Source: Alphaproteobacteria bacterium
Lineage (GTDB): Bacteria > Pseudomonadota > Alphaproteobacteria > Rhodobacterales > Rhodobacteraceae
Direction of reading: 5' to 3'
Length of the DNA stretch: 64,000 nucleotides
NCBI GenBank assembly: GCA_030425395.1
Contig: JAUIAS010000007.1
Location: 62,001 to 126,000 of the forward strand
The notes beneath the pieces were generated by a model that saw nothing but the letters and a program-made list of their open reading frames with translations, had not been told where the DNA came from and searched no databases. Below, in pieces: positions 9,075 to 19,313 of this stretch. A program made the position numbers and the translations under genes. Position 1 is the stretch's first letter. Each line of letters begins with the position of its first letter.

Positions 9075-11489
9075 ATGCGTGATCTTCCCCCTGTCATAAC
9101 CAACTGGTTTGCCGAACGCGGCTGGGACATACATCCCCACCAGCGGGCTATGTATGACCGTGCGGATGCACCCGCGCTGTTGCTGATCGCCCCCACCGGC
9201 GGGGGCAAGACGCTCGCCGGTTTTTTGCCCACGCTGGCCGAATTGCACAACGGCGATCACGACGGGCTGCACACGCTTTATATTTCGCCGCTCAAGGCGT
9301 TGGCCGCCGATATCCGGCGCAATCTTGCACAGCCGATTGCCGAAATGGCCCTGCCCATCCGCGTAGAGGACCGCACCGGCGACACCCCCGCCAGCCGCAA
9401 GAAACGTCAGCGTGCCGATCCTCCACATATCCTGCTGACCACACCCGAAAGCCTTGCGCTGTTGACCTCATACGAGGACGCACCGCGTATGTTTGCCGGG
9501 GTGCAACGTGTGATCATCGACGAAATTCACGCCCTTTCTGAAAGCAAACGCGGCGATCAGCTGATGCTTGCCTTGTCACGGATGCAAGCCATGTGCCCGG
9601 GGCTGCGGCGCGTTGGGCTGTCCGCGACCGTGGACGACCCCGCCGCCATTGCGCGGTTCATGGCACGCCACCCCGACCCCTGCGAGATCCTGCACGCAGA
9701 CCCAGGCCCCCCCGCCGATATCCGGATGCTGCAAACCGATGCCCCGCCACCATGGGCGGGGGCCGGGGCCAACTACGCCATTCCCGCGGTTCTGGATCAG
9801 GTCCGTCGGCATCGCACGACGCTGATTTTTCACAACACCCGCGCACAGGCCGAGATTTTCTTTCACAACATGTGGCTCGCTAACGAGGACACCTTGCCCA
9901 TTGGCATTCACCACGGATCGCTCGACCGCGACCAACGCCAGAATGTCGAAGCCGCAATGGTGCGGGGCGATCTGCGCGCGATTGTGTGCACCGGATCGCT
10001 GGACCTTGGAATTGACTGGGGCGATGTGGATCTTGTTATCCAGATCGGTGCACCCAAGAACGTCAAACGGCTGGTTCAGCGGATCGGGCGCGCCAACCAT
10101 CGCTATAACGCGCCCTCCAAGGCGTTGCTTGTGCCCGCAAACAGGTTCGAGGTGGTCGAGTGCGTCGCGGCTCTCGAAGCGGTGCGCGACGGCACGCTGG
10201 ACGGTGAACCGCGCGGCGACGGGCCGCTGGATGTCTTGTGCCAACATATCCTGATTGCAGCCTGCGCGGGGCCTTTCGATGCCTCGGCCCTGTATCACGA
10301 GGTGATCACCTCCGGTCCGTATCATGGGCTGAGCCGGGAGGACTTTGACGCCTGTCTCGATTTCTGTGCAACCGGCGGATACGCGTTGCGCGCCTATGAT
10401 CGCTGGCAACGGCTGAAACAGGATGCCGCCGGGCTGTGGGCGCTGCGCGATCCGCGCGCGGCCCAACGCATACGGATGAACATCGGCACGATTCAGGATA
10501 CCGATACTCTCAAGGTGCGGTTGCGCCGCCAGCGGGGCGGCAAGCCGCTGGGTGAAGTCGAAGAGGCATTTGCCGCCACGCTGACACCGGGCGATACCTT
10601 TCTGATCGGCGGCCAGATCGTGCGCTATGAAGGGCTGCGCGAGTTGGTGGTCGAGGTCACGCGCCGCGCCGACAAGAAGCCCAAGATTGCGACGTTTGCA
10701 GGAACCAAATTCGCCACCTCTACCCAGCTCAGTGCGCGCATTCTTGAGATTTTCCGAACGCGTGACTGGTCCGCCCTGCCCCGCCACACGGCAGAATGGC
10801 TCGACATTCAGCGCAGCGTATCACGCCTGCCCGAAGCGGACCGCCTGCTGATCGAAAGCTATCCCCATGACGGACAGGCCCATACCTGCATCTATGGGTT
10901 TGCCGGTCGAAATGCCCAGCAGACGCTGGGCCTGATCGTAACCAAACGGATGGAGGAACTGGGGCTGAACCCGTTGGGCTTTGTCGCCACCGATTACGCC
11001 ACGCTGATCTGGGGGCTGGACCCAATCGACGATCCCGCCCCCCTGTTCGACGTGCAGACACTGCGGCGGGGATTGGATACATGGCTTGCCGGAAATGCCG
11101 TGATGAAACGCACCTTTCGGGCCAGCGCAACCATCGCCGGGCTGATCGAACGCAACACGCCAAGCGCGCGCAAATCCGGGCGGCAGGCGACGTTCTCGTC
11201 GGACATCCTCTATGACACACTGCTGAAATACGATCCCGATCACCTGATGATGCAGATCACCCGCCAAGAGGCCCGCCGGGGCCTTGTGGACTTTGGCCGG
11301 ATCGAAGAAATGGCCGCACGCATCGACGGGCGGATCGACCATGTGCGCCTGCCGCGCGTGACCCCGCTTGCCGCGCCTATGTTGCTTGAGATGGGGCGCG
11401 TGCCTGTGCGCGGGTCCGCCGAAGAACGGCTGCTGGCGCAAGAGGCGGAAAGGCTTCTTACCACCGCCGGTATCGACGTGACCCCTTGA
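9075..11489 (+). CDS. ligase-associated Lhr-type DEXH helicase
   Basis: This 804-residue superfamily 2 ATPase matches the bacterial Lhr-core family called ligase-associated DNA damage response DEXH-box helicase. Walker A is APTGGGKT at 39-46, motif II is DEIH near 149, and motif III is SATV. RIGRANHRY in the second RecA domain is motif VI. The C-terminal third (about 430-800) is the winged-helix and Lhr-specific beta region. It is followed closely by the PdeM phosphoesterase, its usual partner. The DNA ligase and MBL-fold exonuclease that often complete this set are not in the window. Role in DNA repair is inferred from family and neighbours. Confidence 0.9.
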   Translation: MRDLPPVITNWFAERGWDIHPHQRAMYDRADAPALLLIAPTGGGKTLAGFLPTLAELHNGDHDGLHTLYISPLKALAADIRRNLAQPIAEMALPIRVEDRTGDTPASRKKRQRADPPHILLTTPESLALLTSYEDAPRMFAGVQRVIIDEIHALSESKRGDQLMLALSRMQAMCPGLRRVGLSATVDDPAAIARFMARHPDPCEILHADPGPPADIRMLQTDAPPPWAGAGANYAIPAVLDQVRRHRTTLIFHNTRAQAEIFFHNMWLANEDTLPIGIHHGSLDRDQRQNVEAAMVRGDLRAIVCTGSLDLGIDWGDVDLVIQIGAPKNVKRLVQRIGRANHRYNAPSKALLVPANRFEVVECVAALEAVRDGTLDGEPRGDGPLDVLCQHILIAACAGPFDASALYHEVITSGPYHGLSREDFDACLDFCATGGYALRAYDRWQRLKQDAAGLWALRDPRAAQRIRMNIGTIQDTDTLKVRLRRQRGGKPLGEVEEAFAATLTPGDTFLIGGQIVRYEGLRELVVEVTRRADKKPKIATFAGTKFATSTQLSARILEIFRTRDWSALPRHTAEWLDIQRSVSRLPEADRLLIESYPHDGQAHTCIYGFAGRNAQQTLGLIVTKRMEELGLNPLGFVATDYATLIWGLDPIDDPAPLFDVQTLRRGLDTWLAGNAVMKRTFRASATIAGLIERNTPSARKSGRQATFSSDILYDTLLKYDPDHLMMQITRQEARRGLVDFGRIEEMAARIDGRIDHVRLPRVTPLAAPMLLEMGRVPVRGSAEERLLAQEAERLLTTAGIDVTP

Positions 11490-11520
11490 TCGCGTGGGCG
11501 GGATCAGGCATGGACAAACC

Positions 11521-12192
11521 ATGAACAAGATTTCATTCACGCTGGCTGGATCTCGGCTTGATGCGCTTGGCTCTGGCGCATTGTGGTGGGGCGACCAAGG
11601 TATCCTGTGCGTCTCTGACCTGCACTTGGGCAAATCCGAACGGGTGGCCCGCCGCAGCGGTCAGGCCCTGCCGCCCTATGACACGCGCGACACGCTGAAC
11701 CGGTTGGCCGCCGACATTGCCCGGACGCAGGCGCGCACGGTCATTTGTCTGGGCGACAGTTTCGACGATCTCGATGCCGCCCGCAGCCTGCCCGAAGACG
11801 AACGCCTGTGGATCATCAGGCTTCAGGCCGGGCGACGCTGGGTCTGGATCGAGGGCAACCATGATCCCGGACCGATCAAGATGGGCGGCACCCATCTGGC
11901 CGAACTGCCCCAGGCCCCGCTGATCTTTCGCCATATCGCAGCCCCCGGCGCCAGCGGCGAGGTGTCGGGCCATTATCACCCCAAGGCATCGCTGCGCATA
12001 CGGGGGCGACAGATCACACGGCCTGCGTTCCTGTTCGATACGGACCGGGTGATCCTGCCTGCCTATGGCACCTATACAGGCGGGTTGCGCAGCACCGCGC
12101 ACGAACTGTCCCACCTGATGCGCCCGGAGGCGCGGGCGATCCTGACAGGACCGACCCCGCATATGGTGCCGATGCCGCGCGCCAGACAGTAA
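11521..12192 (+). CDS. pdeM: ligase-associated endonuclease/phosphoesterase PdeM
   Basis: A calcineurin-like metallophosphoesterase of 223 residues that belongs to the ligase-associated DNA-repair cluster. Metal-binding motifs are visible in order: SDLHLGKSE (D-x-H), GDSFDD (GD), GNHD (GNH) and the late GHYHPK (GHxH). I chose the ATG at 11521 because MNKISFTLAGSRLDAL matches the usual family start; a GTG at 11494 would add nine residues. The gene follows the Lhr helicase with a 31-bp gap and converges on folD. Confidence 0.88.
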   Translation: MNKISFTLAGSRLDALGSGALWWGDQGILCVSDLHLGKSERVARRSGQALPPYDTRDTLNRLAADIARTQARTVICLGDSFDDLDAARSLPEDERLWIIRLQAGRRWVWIEGNHDPGPIKMGGTHLAELPQAPLIFRHIAAPGASGEVSGHYHPKASLRIRGRQITRPAFLFDTDRVILPAYGTYTGGLRSTAHELSHLMRPEARAILTGPTPHMVPMPRARQ

Positions 12193-12207
12193 CGCGCGGC
12201 AAAACGA

Positions 12208-13110
12208 TCAGGCCGTGAGGCCCTGTGGTTCCGGCAATCCGTTTGCCCGGCAACAGGCCGTCACGGTGTTGGCCAGCAGGCAGGCGATTGTCATCGGGCC
12301 CACACCACCGGGAACCGGCGTGATCGCGCCCGCAACCTCTGCGCAGCTTTCGAAATGCACATCCCCCACGAGGCGCGTCTTGCCGTCGCCTTTTTCCGGC
12401 GCGTCGATGCGATTGATGCCCACGTCGATCACGGTCGCCCCCGGCTTGATCCAATCGCCGGGCACCATTTCAGGACGGCCAACAGCCGCCACCACGATAT
12501 CCGCACCGCGCACCACTTCCGGCAAATCCTTGGTCCGGCTATGGGCAATGGTCACCGTGCAGCTATCGCCCAGCAAAAGCTGCGCCATCGGCTTTCCGAC
12601 GATGTTGGAGCGCCCCACGACAACCGCGTTCAGGCCCGACAAGCTGCCGTGATGGTCACGAAGCATCATCAGACATCCCAAAGGCGTGCACGGCACCATG
12701 CTTTTCTGACCGGTGCCCAAAAGACCGACGTTCGAAATGTGGAAACCGTCTACATCCTTGGCCGGATCAATCGCGTTGATGACCAGATCTTCGTTCAGGT
12801 GCCCCGGCAAAGGAAGCTGAACAAGGATTCCATGCACCTCGGGATCGGCGTTCAATCGTGCGATCAGGGCCAGCAGGTCGGCTTCGGAGGTATCGGCATT
12901 CAGCTTGTGTTCATAGCTGTTCATGCCCACCTCGGTGGTCTGCTTGCCCTTGGAACGGACATAGACCTGCGACGCCGGGTCTTCGCCCACAAGCACAACC
13001 GCCAGCCCCGGCTTGATCCCGTGATCGTCCTTCAGACGCGTAACGTGTTCGGCGACCTTGGCGCGCACGTTGGCTGCAAAGGCTTTTCCGTCAATTATTG
13101 TCGCGCTCAT
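12208..13110 (-). CDS. folD: methylene-THF dehydrogenase/cyclohydrolase FolD
   Basis: A bifunctional enzyme of one-carbon metabolism that interconverts 5,10-methylene-, 5,10-methenyl- and 10-formyl-tetrahydrofolate with NADP. It has 300 residues. The catalytic Tyr50 and Lys54 lie in [14 protein letters not shown], equivalent to Tyr52 and Lys56 of the E. coli enzyme. The NADP-binding motif [17 protein letters not shown] and the C-terminal signature [12 protein letters not shown] are intact. The start overlaps the chorismate mutase stop by 4 bp (ATGA). Fhs, the enzyme that makes its 10-formyl-THF substrate, is encoded upstream on the same strand. Confidence 0.97.
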   Translation of the reverse strand: MSATIIDGKAFAANVRAKVAEHVTRLKDDHGIKPGLAVVLVGEDPASQVYVRSKGKQTTEVGMNSYEHKLNADTSEADLLALIARLNADPEVHGILVQLPLPGHLNEDLVINAIDPAKDVDGFHISNVGLLGTGQKSMVPCTPLGCLMMLRDHHGSLSGLNAVVVGRSNIVGKPMAQLLLGDSCTVTIAHSRTKDLPEVVRGADIVVAAVGRPEMVPGDWIKPGATVIDVGINRIDAPEKGDGKTRLVGDVHFESCAEVAGAITPVPGGVGPMTIACLLANTVTACCRANGLPEPQGLTA

Positions 13111-13421
13111 GCGTCTTTTCCTTCTTTACCCATGATCTTTTCTTCCCGTGCGATGACCGCATCAATCATCAATTTCCACATGGATTGAGCCAATTCCGGA
13201 TCGAACCCGCGTGCCGCAGCCTTGTCGCGCACATGCGCCAGAACCGCCGCCACCCGCGCAGGGGCCGCCGCGGCGATCCCCTCTTTCATTTTCAACGCCG
13301 GCACTTCGTTTGTAAGCGCCTCGCGCTCGGCGAGAAGGGTAATCAGCTTGTCGTCGATGTCATCAATACAGGCACGCATCTCGGCCATTGTTTCGATGTC
13401 TTTCGCAGATTTACGAGGCAT
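13107..13421 (-). CDS. AroQ-type chorismate mutase
   Basis: A 104-residue all-helical monofunctional chorismate mutase that converts chorismate to prephenate for Phe and Tyr synthesis. The N-terminal helix [16 protein letters not shown] and downstream Arg and Glu residues match the AroQ class. There is no secretion signal, so it acts in the cytoplasm. It is translationally coupled to folD through an ATGA overlap. That ties an aromatic amino-acid gene to folate metabolism; chorismate also feeds folate synthesis through aminobenzoate. Confidence 0.9.
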   Translation of the reverse strand: MPRKSAKDIETMAEMRACIDDIDDKLITLLAEREALTNEVPALKMKEGIAAAAPARVAAVLAHVRDKAAARGFDPELAQSMWKLMIDAVIAREEKIMGKEGKDA

Positions 13422-13490
13422 TTACGGTCCTTTGTCGGCCATTTGGTCCGATACTGCGATCAAGTGGCCCCATTATCGCGGGGCTGCAAG

Positions 13491-13518
13491 CCGGGACAGG
13501 CAACAACGCCCGTCCCGG
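13491..13518 (-). terminator. hairpin after fhs
   Basis: Bases 13491-13497 and 13512-13518 form a perfect 7-bp GC stem with a 14-nt loop just beyond the fhs stop. No T run follows on the minus strand, while the plus strand has TTTTT after it. It may act as a weak terminator or as an mRNA 3' end protector between fhs and chorismate mutase. Confidence 0.35.
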
Positions 13519-13529
13519 TTCGCTTTTTG

Positions 13530-15206
13530 TCAGAACAGGCCTTCGATCTGACCGGCGTCGTTCAGGCGGATCGCTTCGGCAGAAGGAACCCGCGGCAGGC
13601 CCGGCATGGTCATGATCTCGCCGCAGACAACCACGATGAACCCGGCCCCGGCGGACAGGCGCACTTCGCGCACCGGCACAGAGTGACCGGTGGGCGCACC
13701 GCGCAGGTTCGGATCGGTGGAGAAGCTATACTGCGTCTTGGCCATGCAGACCGGCAGATGGCCATACCCCTGTTCTTCCCAAAGCTTGAGTTGATCGCGG
13801 ATCTTCTGATCCATCAAGGCTTCATCGGCGCGATAGATACGCTTGCAAACCGTCTGGATCTTGTCGGCCAGTGACATTTCATCAGGATAGATCGGGGCAA
13901 AGTTGGCCTGCCCGGCTTCGGCCACCTCGGCAACCTTGCGCGCCAGTGCCTCGGACCCTTCGGAACCAAGTTCCCAGTGCCGCGACAGGATCGCTTCGGC
14001 GCCGTGCTGGCTGACGTATTCCTTGATCGCCTGAACTTCGGCGTCTGTATCGGTCACAAAGTGGTTGATCGCGACCACGACAGGCACCCCAAAGGATTTC
14101 AGGTTTTCGATGTGACGGCCCAAGTTCGGGCAGCCCTTCTGGACGGCCTCGACATTTTCGGTTCCCAGATCGGCCTTGGCCACGCCGCCGTTCATTTTCA
14201 TCGCGCGCACGGTCGCCACGCAGACCACCACGGACGGAGCCAGCCCCGCCTTGCGGCACTTGATGTTCATGAACTTCTCGGCACCAAGATCCGCGCCGAA
14301 CCCGGCTTCGGTCACGACATAGTCGGAAATCTTCAGCGCAGTCGTCGTCGCGATAACCGAATTGCAGCCGTGCGCGATATTCGCAAACGGGCCACCGTGG
14401 ACAAAGGCAGGGTTGTTTTCCAGCGTCTGAACAAGGTTCGGCTGCATCGCATCCTTGAGCAGAACGGTCATCGCGCCTTCGGCCTTGATGTCGCGGCAGA
14501 ACACCGGCGAGCGGTCGCGCCGATAGGCCACAATCATATCGCCCAGTCGCTTCTCAAGATCCTTGAGATCGGTCGCAAGACACAGGATCGCCATCACTTC
14601 GGAGGCCACGGTGATGTCAAAACCACCCTCGCGCGGGAAACCGTTGGCCACACCGCCCAGCGACACGTTGATCTGACGCAGGGCGCGGTCGTTCATGTCC
14701 ACAACCCGGCGCCACACAACACGGCGGATGTCGATGTCGAGACTGTTGCCCCAATAGATATGGTTATCAATCATCGCCGACAGAAGCGAATGGGCCGATG
14801 TAATCGCGTGGAAGTCACCGGTAAAGTGCAGGTTCATATCTTCCATCGGAATGACCTGGGCATGACCGCCACCGGCAGCACCACCCTTCATCCCGAAGTT
14901 CGGCCCAAGCGACGCTTCGCGAATACAGATCATCGCCTTTTTGCCGATACGGTTCAGGCCATCGCCCAGACCAACCGTGGTTGTGGTCTTGCCTTCGCCC
15001 GCCGGTGTCGGGTTGATCGCGGTGACAAGAACCAGCTTGCCGTTTTCGTTGCCCTGCACGCCGTTGATAAAGGATTGGCTGACCTTGGCCTTGTCATGGC
15101 CATAAGGCAGCAGATCATCGCTGGTCAGGCCCAGCTTGGCCCCGATTTCCAGAATGGGTTTCTTGTTTGCCTCGCGGGCGATTTCAATGTCGGTCTTGTA
15201 GCTCAT
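13530..15206 (-). CDS. fhs: formate-tetrahydrofolate ligase
   Basis: This 558-residue ATP-dependent ligase makes 10-formyl-THF from formate and THF. The P-loop region [20 protein letters not shown] is near residues 67-86. [20 protein letters not shown] and [15 protein letters not shown] are hallmark segments of the family. Length is typical (about 555-560). In marine roseobacters Fhs and FolD together oxidise or recapture C1 units released from methylated compounds; that link is inferred. Its 164-bp upstream gap holds no obvious second gene. Confidence 0.98.
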   Translation of the reverse strand: MSYKTDIEIAREANKKPILEIGAKLGLTSDDLLPYGHDKAKVSQSFINGVQGNENGKLVLVTAINPTPAGEGKTTTTVGLGDGLNRIGKKAMICIREASLGPNFGMKGGAAGGGHAQVIPMEDMNLHFTGDFHAITSAHSLLSAMIDNHIYWGNSLDIDIRRVVWRRVVDMNDRALRQINVSLGGVANGFPREGGFDITVASEVMAILCLATDLKDLEKRLGDMIVAYRRDRSPVFCRDIKAEGAMTVLLKDAMQPNLVQTLENNPAFVHGGPFANIAHGCNSVIATTTALKISDYVVTEAGFGADLGAEKFMNIKCRKAGLAPSVVVCVATVRAMKMNGGVAKADLGTENVEAVQKGCPNLGRHIENLKSFGVPVVVAINHFVTDTDAEVQAIKEYVSQHGAEAILSRHWELGSEGSEALARKVAEVAEAGQANFAPIYPDEMSLADKIQTVCKRIYRADEALMDQKIRDQLKLWEEQGYGHLPVCMAKTQYSFSTDPNLRGAPTGHSVPVREVRLSAGAGFIVVVCGEIMTMPGLPRVPSAEAIRLNDAGQIEGLF

Positions 15207-15370
15207 TGGCCAATCCTGATCTTGTCCCTGTCGCCCCCCGGCATGGCGGACTGTTGTGTGGCCAAGCCATATCCGCGTGAATCACGAAATATGGGACAGA
15301 ATTCGACATTTCCGCAGCTTGATGCGGCGTCGCCAGACATATCGGTTTCGGATCGGAAACGAACCGCCGG

Positions 15371-15949
15371 TCAGGGTGCCCAAACGGGTTGATCGGGAAC
15401 AAAGAGCCTGAGCCTGTCGCCAATCGCCAACCGGCCCGGACGTTCGACCCATGCGACCACCCCGCGCCGCCCCGCAGCCGCCGCCTTGAACGCCTTGCCA
15501 TAGCCGGGGGTTTCCTGTTCGATTTCGCGGGCGGGAAACTGACAGGGGCGGTTTTCCATGTCCACCGTGATCGTCACACCCGACGCCCCCTGCAAACGCG
15601 CAGAAGGGGGCATGTGGGACAGGTCAGGTATGCCCGACAAAATGATATTGGCCCCCAACAGACGCGGGTCCAGAGCTTGCAGGCCCATACCGGCGGCGAT
15701 CCCGGCCATCTCCTCGGACGACAGGATCGACAATTGGCGGGTGTTGCGGATCGTCGTATCGCGCGGGTGCAGGTTCTTGACCCGCGAACAGGACGGGCGG
15801 ACCAGCCCGGCGTGGCGCCCTGCCGCGATCCCTTCAAAGGTCAGGTCCAGCGTGTCCACCCCTTGGGCACGGATGCTGCCGCCGTCTGCGGGCACATGGC
15901 CAAGCCACGTGACCTCGCCCTGATATTCCGTTTCTCTGAAAACCGGCAT
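15371..15949 (-). CDS. MOSC domain protein
   Basis: A 192-residue protein made almost entirely of a MOSC (molybdenum cofactor sulfurase C-terminal) beta-barrel domain. The single-domain MOSC family is thought to handle sulfur or molybdenum cofactor ligands. A Cys in LVRPSCSRVKNLHPRDT (residue about 54) is the likely persulfide or ligand residue, and ANIILSGIPDLSHMP matches the conserved middle. It may be a YiiM-like protein acting on N-hydroxylated substrates. The gene lies alone between ftsH and fhs. Specific function is unknown. Confidence 0.8.
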   Translation of the reverse strand: MPVFRETEYQGEVTWLGHVPADGGSIRAQGVDTLDLTFEGIAAGRHAGLVRPSCSRVKNLHPRDTTIRNTRQLSILSSEEMAGIAAGMGLQALDPRLLGANIILSGIPDLSHMPPSARLQGASGVTITVDMENRPCQFPAREIEQETPGYGKAFKAAAAGRRGVVAWVERPGRLAIGDRLRLFVPDQPVWAP

Positions 15950-16009
15950 GGCGTCTTCTCCTGATCGCGTCGGCCCTACAAAAAACAGATGGGCACCCCC
16001 GTCAACCGA

Positions 16010-16040
16010 ATAAAAAAACCCGGGCGCAGGGCCCGGGTTC
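16010..16040 (-). terminator. intrinsic terminator of ftsH
   Basis: On the minus strand a perfect 9-bp GC-rich stem (16031-16039 with 16017-16025, 5-nt loop) is followed by a run of T. It lies 22 bp past the ftsH stop and ends the tilS-ftsH transcription unit. Confidence 0.9.
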
Positions 16041-16062
16041 TTGCCGTGTCATGTCCACAGGA

Positions 16063-17976
16063 TCAGGCCGACGGCTCTGGCTCCATCCCGCCGGTGGGCG
16101 GGGTCTTGGGCCGGGTCTTGGGAATGGCCGTGACCGATGCTGATCCGCTGGAGTCGGAGGCGTTGCCGTCACCGTCGGGCGACTGCGGCGGTTCGCCCTT
16201 GGTCACGCGCTTGATCTCTTCCCCGGTCAGCGTCTCGTATTCCAGAAGACCCTGAGCCAGACGCTCCCATTCTTCCTTCTGATCGGTCAGGATCTGCTTG
16301 GCGCGATCATACCCGGCCTGAATAAAGGTCTTCACCTCTTCTTCAATCAGCTCCTTGGTATGGGCCGACACCGAGAATCCCCCGGTATTGCCCTGATACC
16401 CTTCGTGCGCCTCGGCATAGTCGATGTTGCCGACCTTGTCCGACATCCCCCAGCGCATGACCATCGCACGGGCCAATTGGCTGGCCTGCTGGATATCGCC
16501 TGCGGGGCCGTTGGACACGTGATCTTCTCCGTATTTGAGAATCTCCGCCGCCTTGCCCGCCATCGTCATGGCCAGTTTTTGTTCGCACTCCATCTTGTGC
16601 CAGTTCAGCCTGTCAATCTCGGGCAAGGACACGACCATACCCAGCGCACCACCGCGCGGAATGATTGTCGCCTTGTAGACCGGATCACATTCAGGCAGCG
16701 CCATGCCGACGATGGCGTGACCCGCTTCGTGATAGGCGGTCTTTTCCTTTTGATCGGGCGTCAGGACCATGGATCGCCGTTCGGCACCCATCATCACCTT
16801 GTCCTTTGCATTCTCGAAATCGTCCATTGTCACAAAGCGTCGCCCAACCCGCGCCGCCATCAGTGCGGCTTCGTTCACGAGGTTGGCAAGATCGGCACCG
16901 GAAAATCCGGGCGTGCCGCGCGCGATGATTCGCAGATCGACATCAGGACCAAGCGGGGTCTTGCGGGCGTGCACGCCCAGAATTTTCTCGCGCCCCTTGA
17001 TGTCGGGATTGGGAACGGTCACCTGCCGGTCAAAGCGGCCCGGACGCAGCAATGCCGGGTCCAGCACATCGCGCCGGTTGGTGGCCGCCAGGATGATAAC
17101 GCCTTCATTCGCCTCGAAACCGTCCATTTCGACCAGAAGCTGGTTCAGCGTCTGTTCGCGTTCATCGTTACCTCCGCCATAGCCCGCGCCACGGTGGCGG
17201 CCAACGGCGTCGATTTCGTCGATAAACACGATACAGGGGGCGTTTTTCTTGGCCTGTTCGAACATGTCACGCACGCGCGATGCACCGACACCCACGAACA
17301 TTTCGACAAAGTCGGAACCCGAGATGGTAAAGAACGGCACTCCCGCCTCGCCCGCGATGGCACGCGCCAGCAGCGTTTTACCGGTGCCCGGAGGGCCAAC
17401 CAGAAGCGCACCCTTGGGAATTTTGCCCCCAAGCCGCGAGAATTTCTGCGGGTTGCGCAGGAATTCCACAATCTCTTCAAGCTCTTCCTTGGCCTCGTCG
17501 ATACCGGCCACGTCGTCGAACGTCACGCGCCCATGCTTTTCTGTCAGCATCTTGGCCTTGGATTTGCCAAAGCCCATCGCGCCACCTTTGCCGCCGCCCT
17601 GCATGCGGTTCATGAAATAAATCCAAACCCCGATCAGCAGAAGGAATGGCAGAAGCGACATGATGAAGGTCTGGAAACCCGATTGTTGCTGTTGTTCGGC
17701 GCGGATCGGAATCTCACGCTCGATCAACAGACCGGTGATTTCAGCGTCTTCGGGTTTGATGGTGACGTAATCCTGCCCGTCGGTTCCGCGAAAGCGGACT
17801 TGCTCACCGTCGAGTGTGACTTGACTGACGTCGCCCCGTTCTACCGAAGTAACGAATTCCGAATAGCTGATCTCGCGGTTCTGAAGTGTGCTCCCTGATC
17901 CGCTGAACAAATTGAACAGCGCGAGGATAAGTAGGAACAAAACGACCCAGAAGGCGATATTGCGTGCATTGCCCAA
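16063..17976 (-). CDS. ftsH: ATP-dependent zinc metalloprotease FtsH
   Basis: A membrane-anchored AAA+ protease that degrades misfolded membrane proteins and short-lived regulators. Two N-terminal membrane segments flank a periplasmic domain (about 25-100). The AAA module has GPPGTGKT and [10 protein letters not shown], and the protease site is HEAGH. I place the start at a TTG (17976): it gives the usual family start [11 protein letters not shown], about 637 residues, and has a GGAG ribosome site 7 nt upstream. An ATG at 17997 adds seven residues but lacks a good ribosome site. It follows tilS in the tol-pal block, as in many alphaproteobacteria. Confidence 0.96.
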   Translation of the reverse strand: MGNARNIAFWVVLFLLILALFNLFSGSGSTLQNREISYSEFVTSVERGDVSQVTLDGEQVRFRGTDGQDYVTIKPEDAEITGLLIEREIPIRAEQQQQSGFQTFIMSLLPFLLLIGVWIYFMNRMQGGGKGGAMGFGKSKAKMLTEKHGRVTFDDVAGIDEAKEELEEIVEFLRNPQKFSRLGGKIPKGALLVGPPGTGKTLLARAIAGEAGVPFFTISGSDFVEMFVGVGASRVRDMFEQAKKNAPCIVFIDEIDAVGRHRGAGYGGGNDEREQTLNQLLVEMDGFEANEGVIILAATNRRDVLDPALLRPGRFDRQVTVPNPDIKGREKILGVHARKTPLGPDVDLRIIARGTPGFSGADLANLVNEAALMAARVGRRFVTMDDFENAKDKVMMGAERRSMVLTPDQKEKTAYHEAGHAIVGMALPECDPVYKATIIPRGGALGMVVSLPEIDRLNWHKMECEQKLAMTMAGKAAEILKYGEDHVSNGPAGDIQQASQLARAMVMRWGMSDKVGNIDYAEAHEGYQGNTGGFSVSAHTKELIEEEVKTFIQAGYDRAKQILTDQKEEWERLAQGLLEYETLTGEEIKRVTKGEPPQSPDGDGNASDSSGSASVTAIPKTRPKTPPTGGMEPEPSA

Positions 17977-18053
17977 GGAAATTCTCCGTAAACTCATGGA
18001 ACCGGAACGGTTCCGCGTGGTCACATAGCAAGATAGAGATCAAAAGCCGAGGT

Positions 18054-19313
18054 TCAATGCGATAAAAGCGTCGTAAAGAATTCATCGGCCCCGCCGATCA
18101 GCTCAAACCGGCCTGCGCCGGGGTGATTTTCGATGGCTGCGGCCATAACCCGATCGCCTTGCCACAAGGCCGGAGCGGCCAATGCAACCGCACGCGGCAC
18201 CCCCAAGGCCCGCCAATCCGGGCATTGCGTCAGACCCGCATCCCCCAATGCGCGGATTGTCGCCGCATCTTCTGACTCGGCCTCCGGAACGCACCACCGC
18301 CCGTCCCAGATCGCATCCGCTGACGTTACGTGATCCGCGACGGCCACACTTTCCCGCGCGATCCAGATCTCTCCGCGCCGGACCAAAACGATACACCCCT
18401 GCAATGTGGCCGCCCCAGCGCCCAACCGCATGTCGTCAACCATGCGCGTAATCGCGTCGCGCCGGGGGGGATATTGCCCGCGCCCGACCCAGCGCAGCGC
18501 GCCAATCATCAGCCGCCGGGCAATTTCGGTAGGCAGGGTGCGAAACGCCCTTTGGCTGATCGCCACGGCCCCGGTTTGCACACGCGCATGATCCCGCGCC
18601 GCTGTGAAGGTATACCAGTCCAGTGCGTCACGCGCGTCGCGCATGTTTCCGGCCACATCGCAAAGCGCTTCTGCCGAAAGGCCCAACTCCGCAAGCTGCG
18701 GCAACAACTTGCGCGCCCGCACCCGGTCATACCGGGTATCTTCGTTGCTGGGGTCGTCGATCCACGATATTTCCTGATCGCGCAGAAACGCACGCAGCGC
18801 AGCCCGCCGAAGGCCAAGCGCCGGACGCACGAACGTGATGTCATGGGCCACGCGACGCGCGGGAATTCCCGCCAGACCGTCAACGCCCGCCGCCCGGCCC
18901 AACCGCATCAGAACTGTCTCGGCCTGATCATCTGCGGTATGGCCAAGGGCGATCATCTCCAGCCCGTGCGCCTTGGCCCAACCGGCCAGCAGCCCATACC
19001 GCGCCTCGCGCGCGTGGTCCTGAACATTGCCGCGCCCGTCCCAGCCCTGCCACCGCAGGATGTCGTGGCCAAGCCCCAGCGCCGCCGCCTGCCGCGCAAC
19101 ATGAGAGGCTTCTTCTGCCGCCTCGGGGCGCAACCCGTGATCCACGGTCGCCGCCCGCAGAAACACCCCCTGATCGCCATAGGCCAGGGTCAGAGCAGCC
19201 ATCACCGCCATCGAATCACTGCCGCCGGAAACGGCAACGCCCAACCGGGCGGGGACAGGTGCGCCCATACCTGATTGTATGCTCTTTACGATGCCGTCGG
19301 TTGACGCGTTCAA
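18054..19313 (-). CDS. tilS: tRNA(Ile)-lysidine synthase TilS
   Basis: TilS attaches lysine to C34 of the CAU-anticodon tRNA-Ile so that it reads AUA. The PP-loop ATP-binding motif SGGSDS is at residues 29-34. The N-terminal adenylation domain continues through LGHTADDQAETVLMRLGRA. The 419-residue length fits proteins with the N-type domain plus a C-terminal extension; the C-terminal part is less conserved. The start overlaps the cpoB stop by 4 bp, so translation is coupled. Assignment is secure. Confidence 0.93.
   Translation of the reverse strand: MNASTDGIVKSIQSGMGAPVPARLGVAVSGGSDSMAVMAALTLAYGDQGVFLRAATVDHGLRPEAAEEASHVARQAAALGLGHDILRWQGWDGRGNVQDHAREARYGLLAGWAKAHGLEMIALGHTADDQAETVLMRLGRAAGVDGLAGIPARRVAHDITFVRPALGLRRAALRAFLRDQEISWIDDPSNEDTRYDRVRARKLLPQLAELGLSAEALCDVAGNMRDARDALDWYTFTAARDHARVQTGAVAISQRAFRTLPTEIARRLMIGALRWVGRGQYPPRRDAITRMVDDMRLGAGAATLQGCIVLVRRGEIWIARESVAVADHVTSADAIWDGRWCVPEAESEDAATIRALGDAGLTQCPDWRALGVPRAVALAAPALWQGDRVMAAAIENHPGAGRFELIGGADEFFTTLLSH

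Noticed and set aside
16360-17898. 512-codon open frame on the plus strand opposite ftsH
   Set aside because: Wholly antisense to a highly conserved FtsH protein, with no motif of its own.
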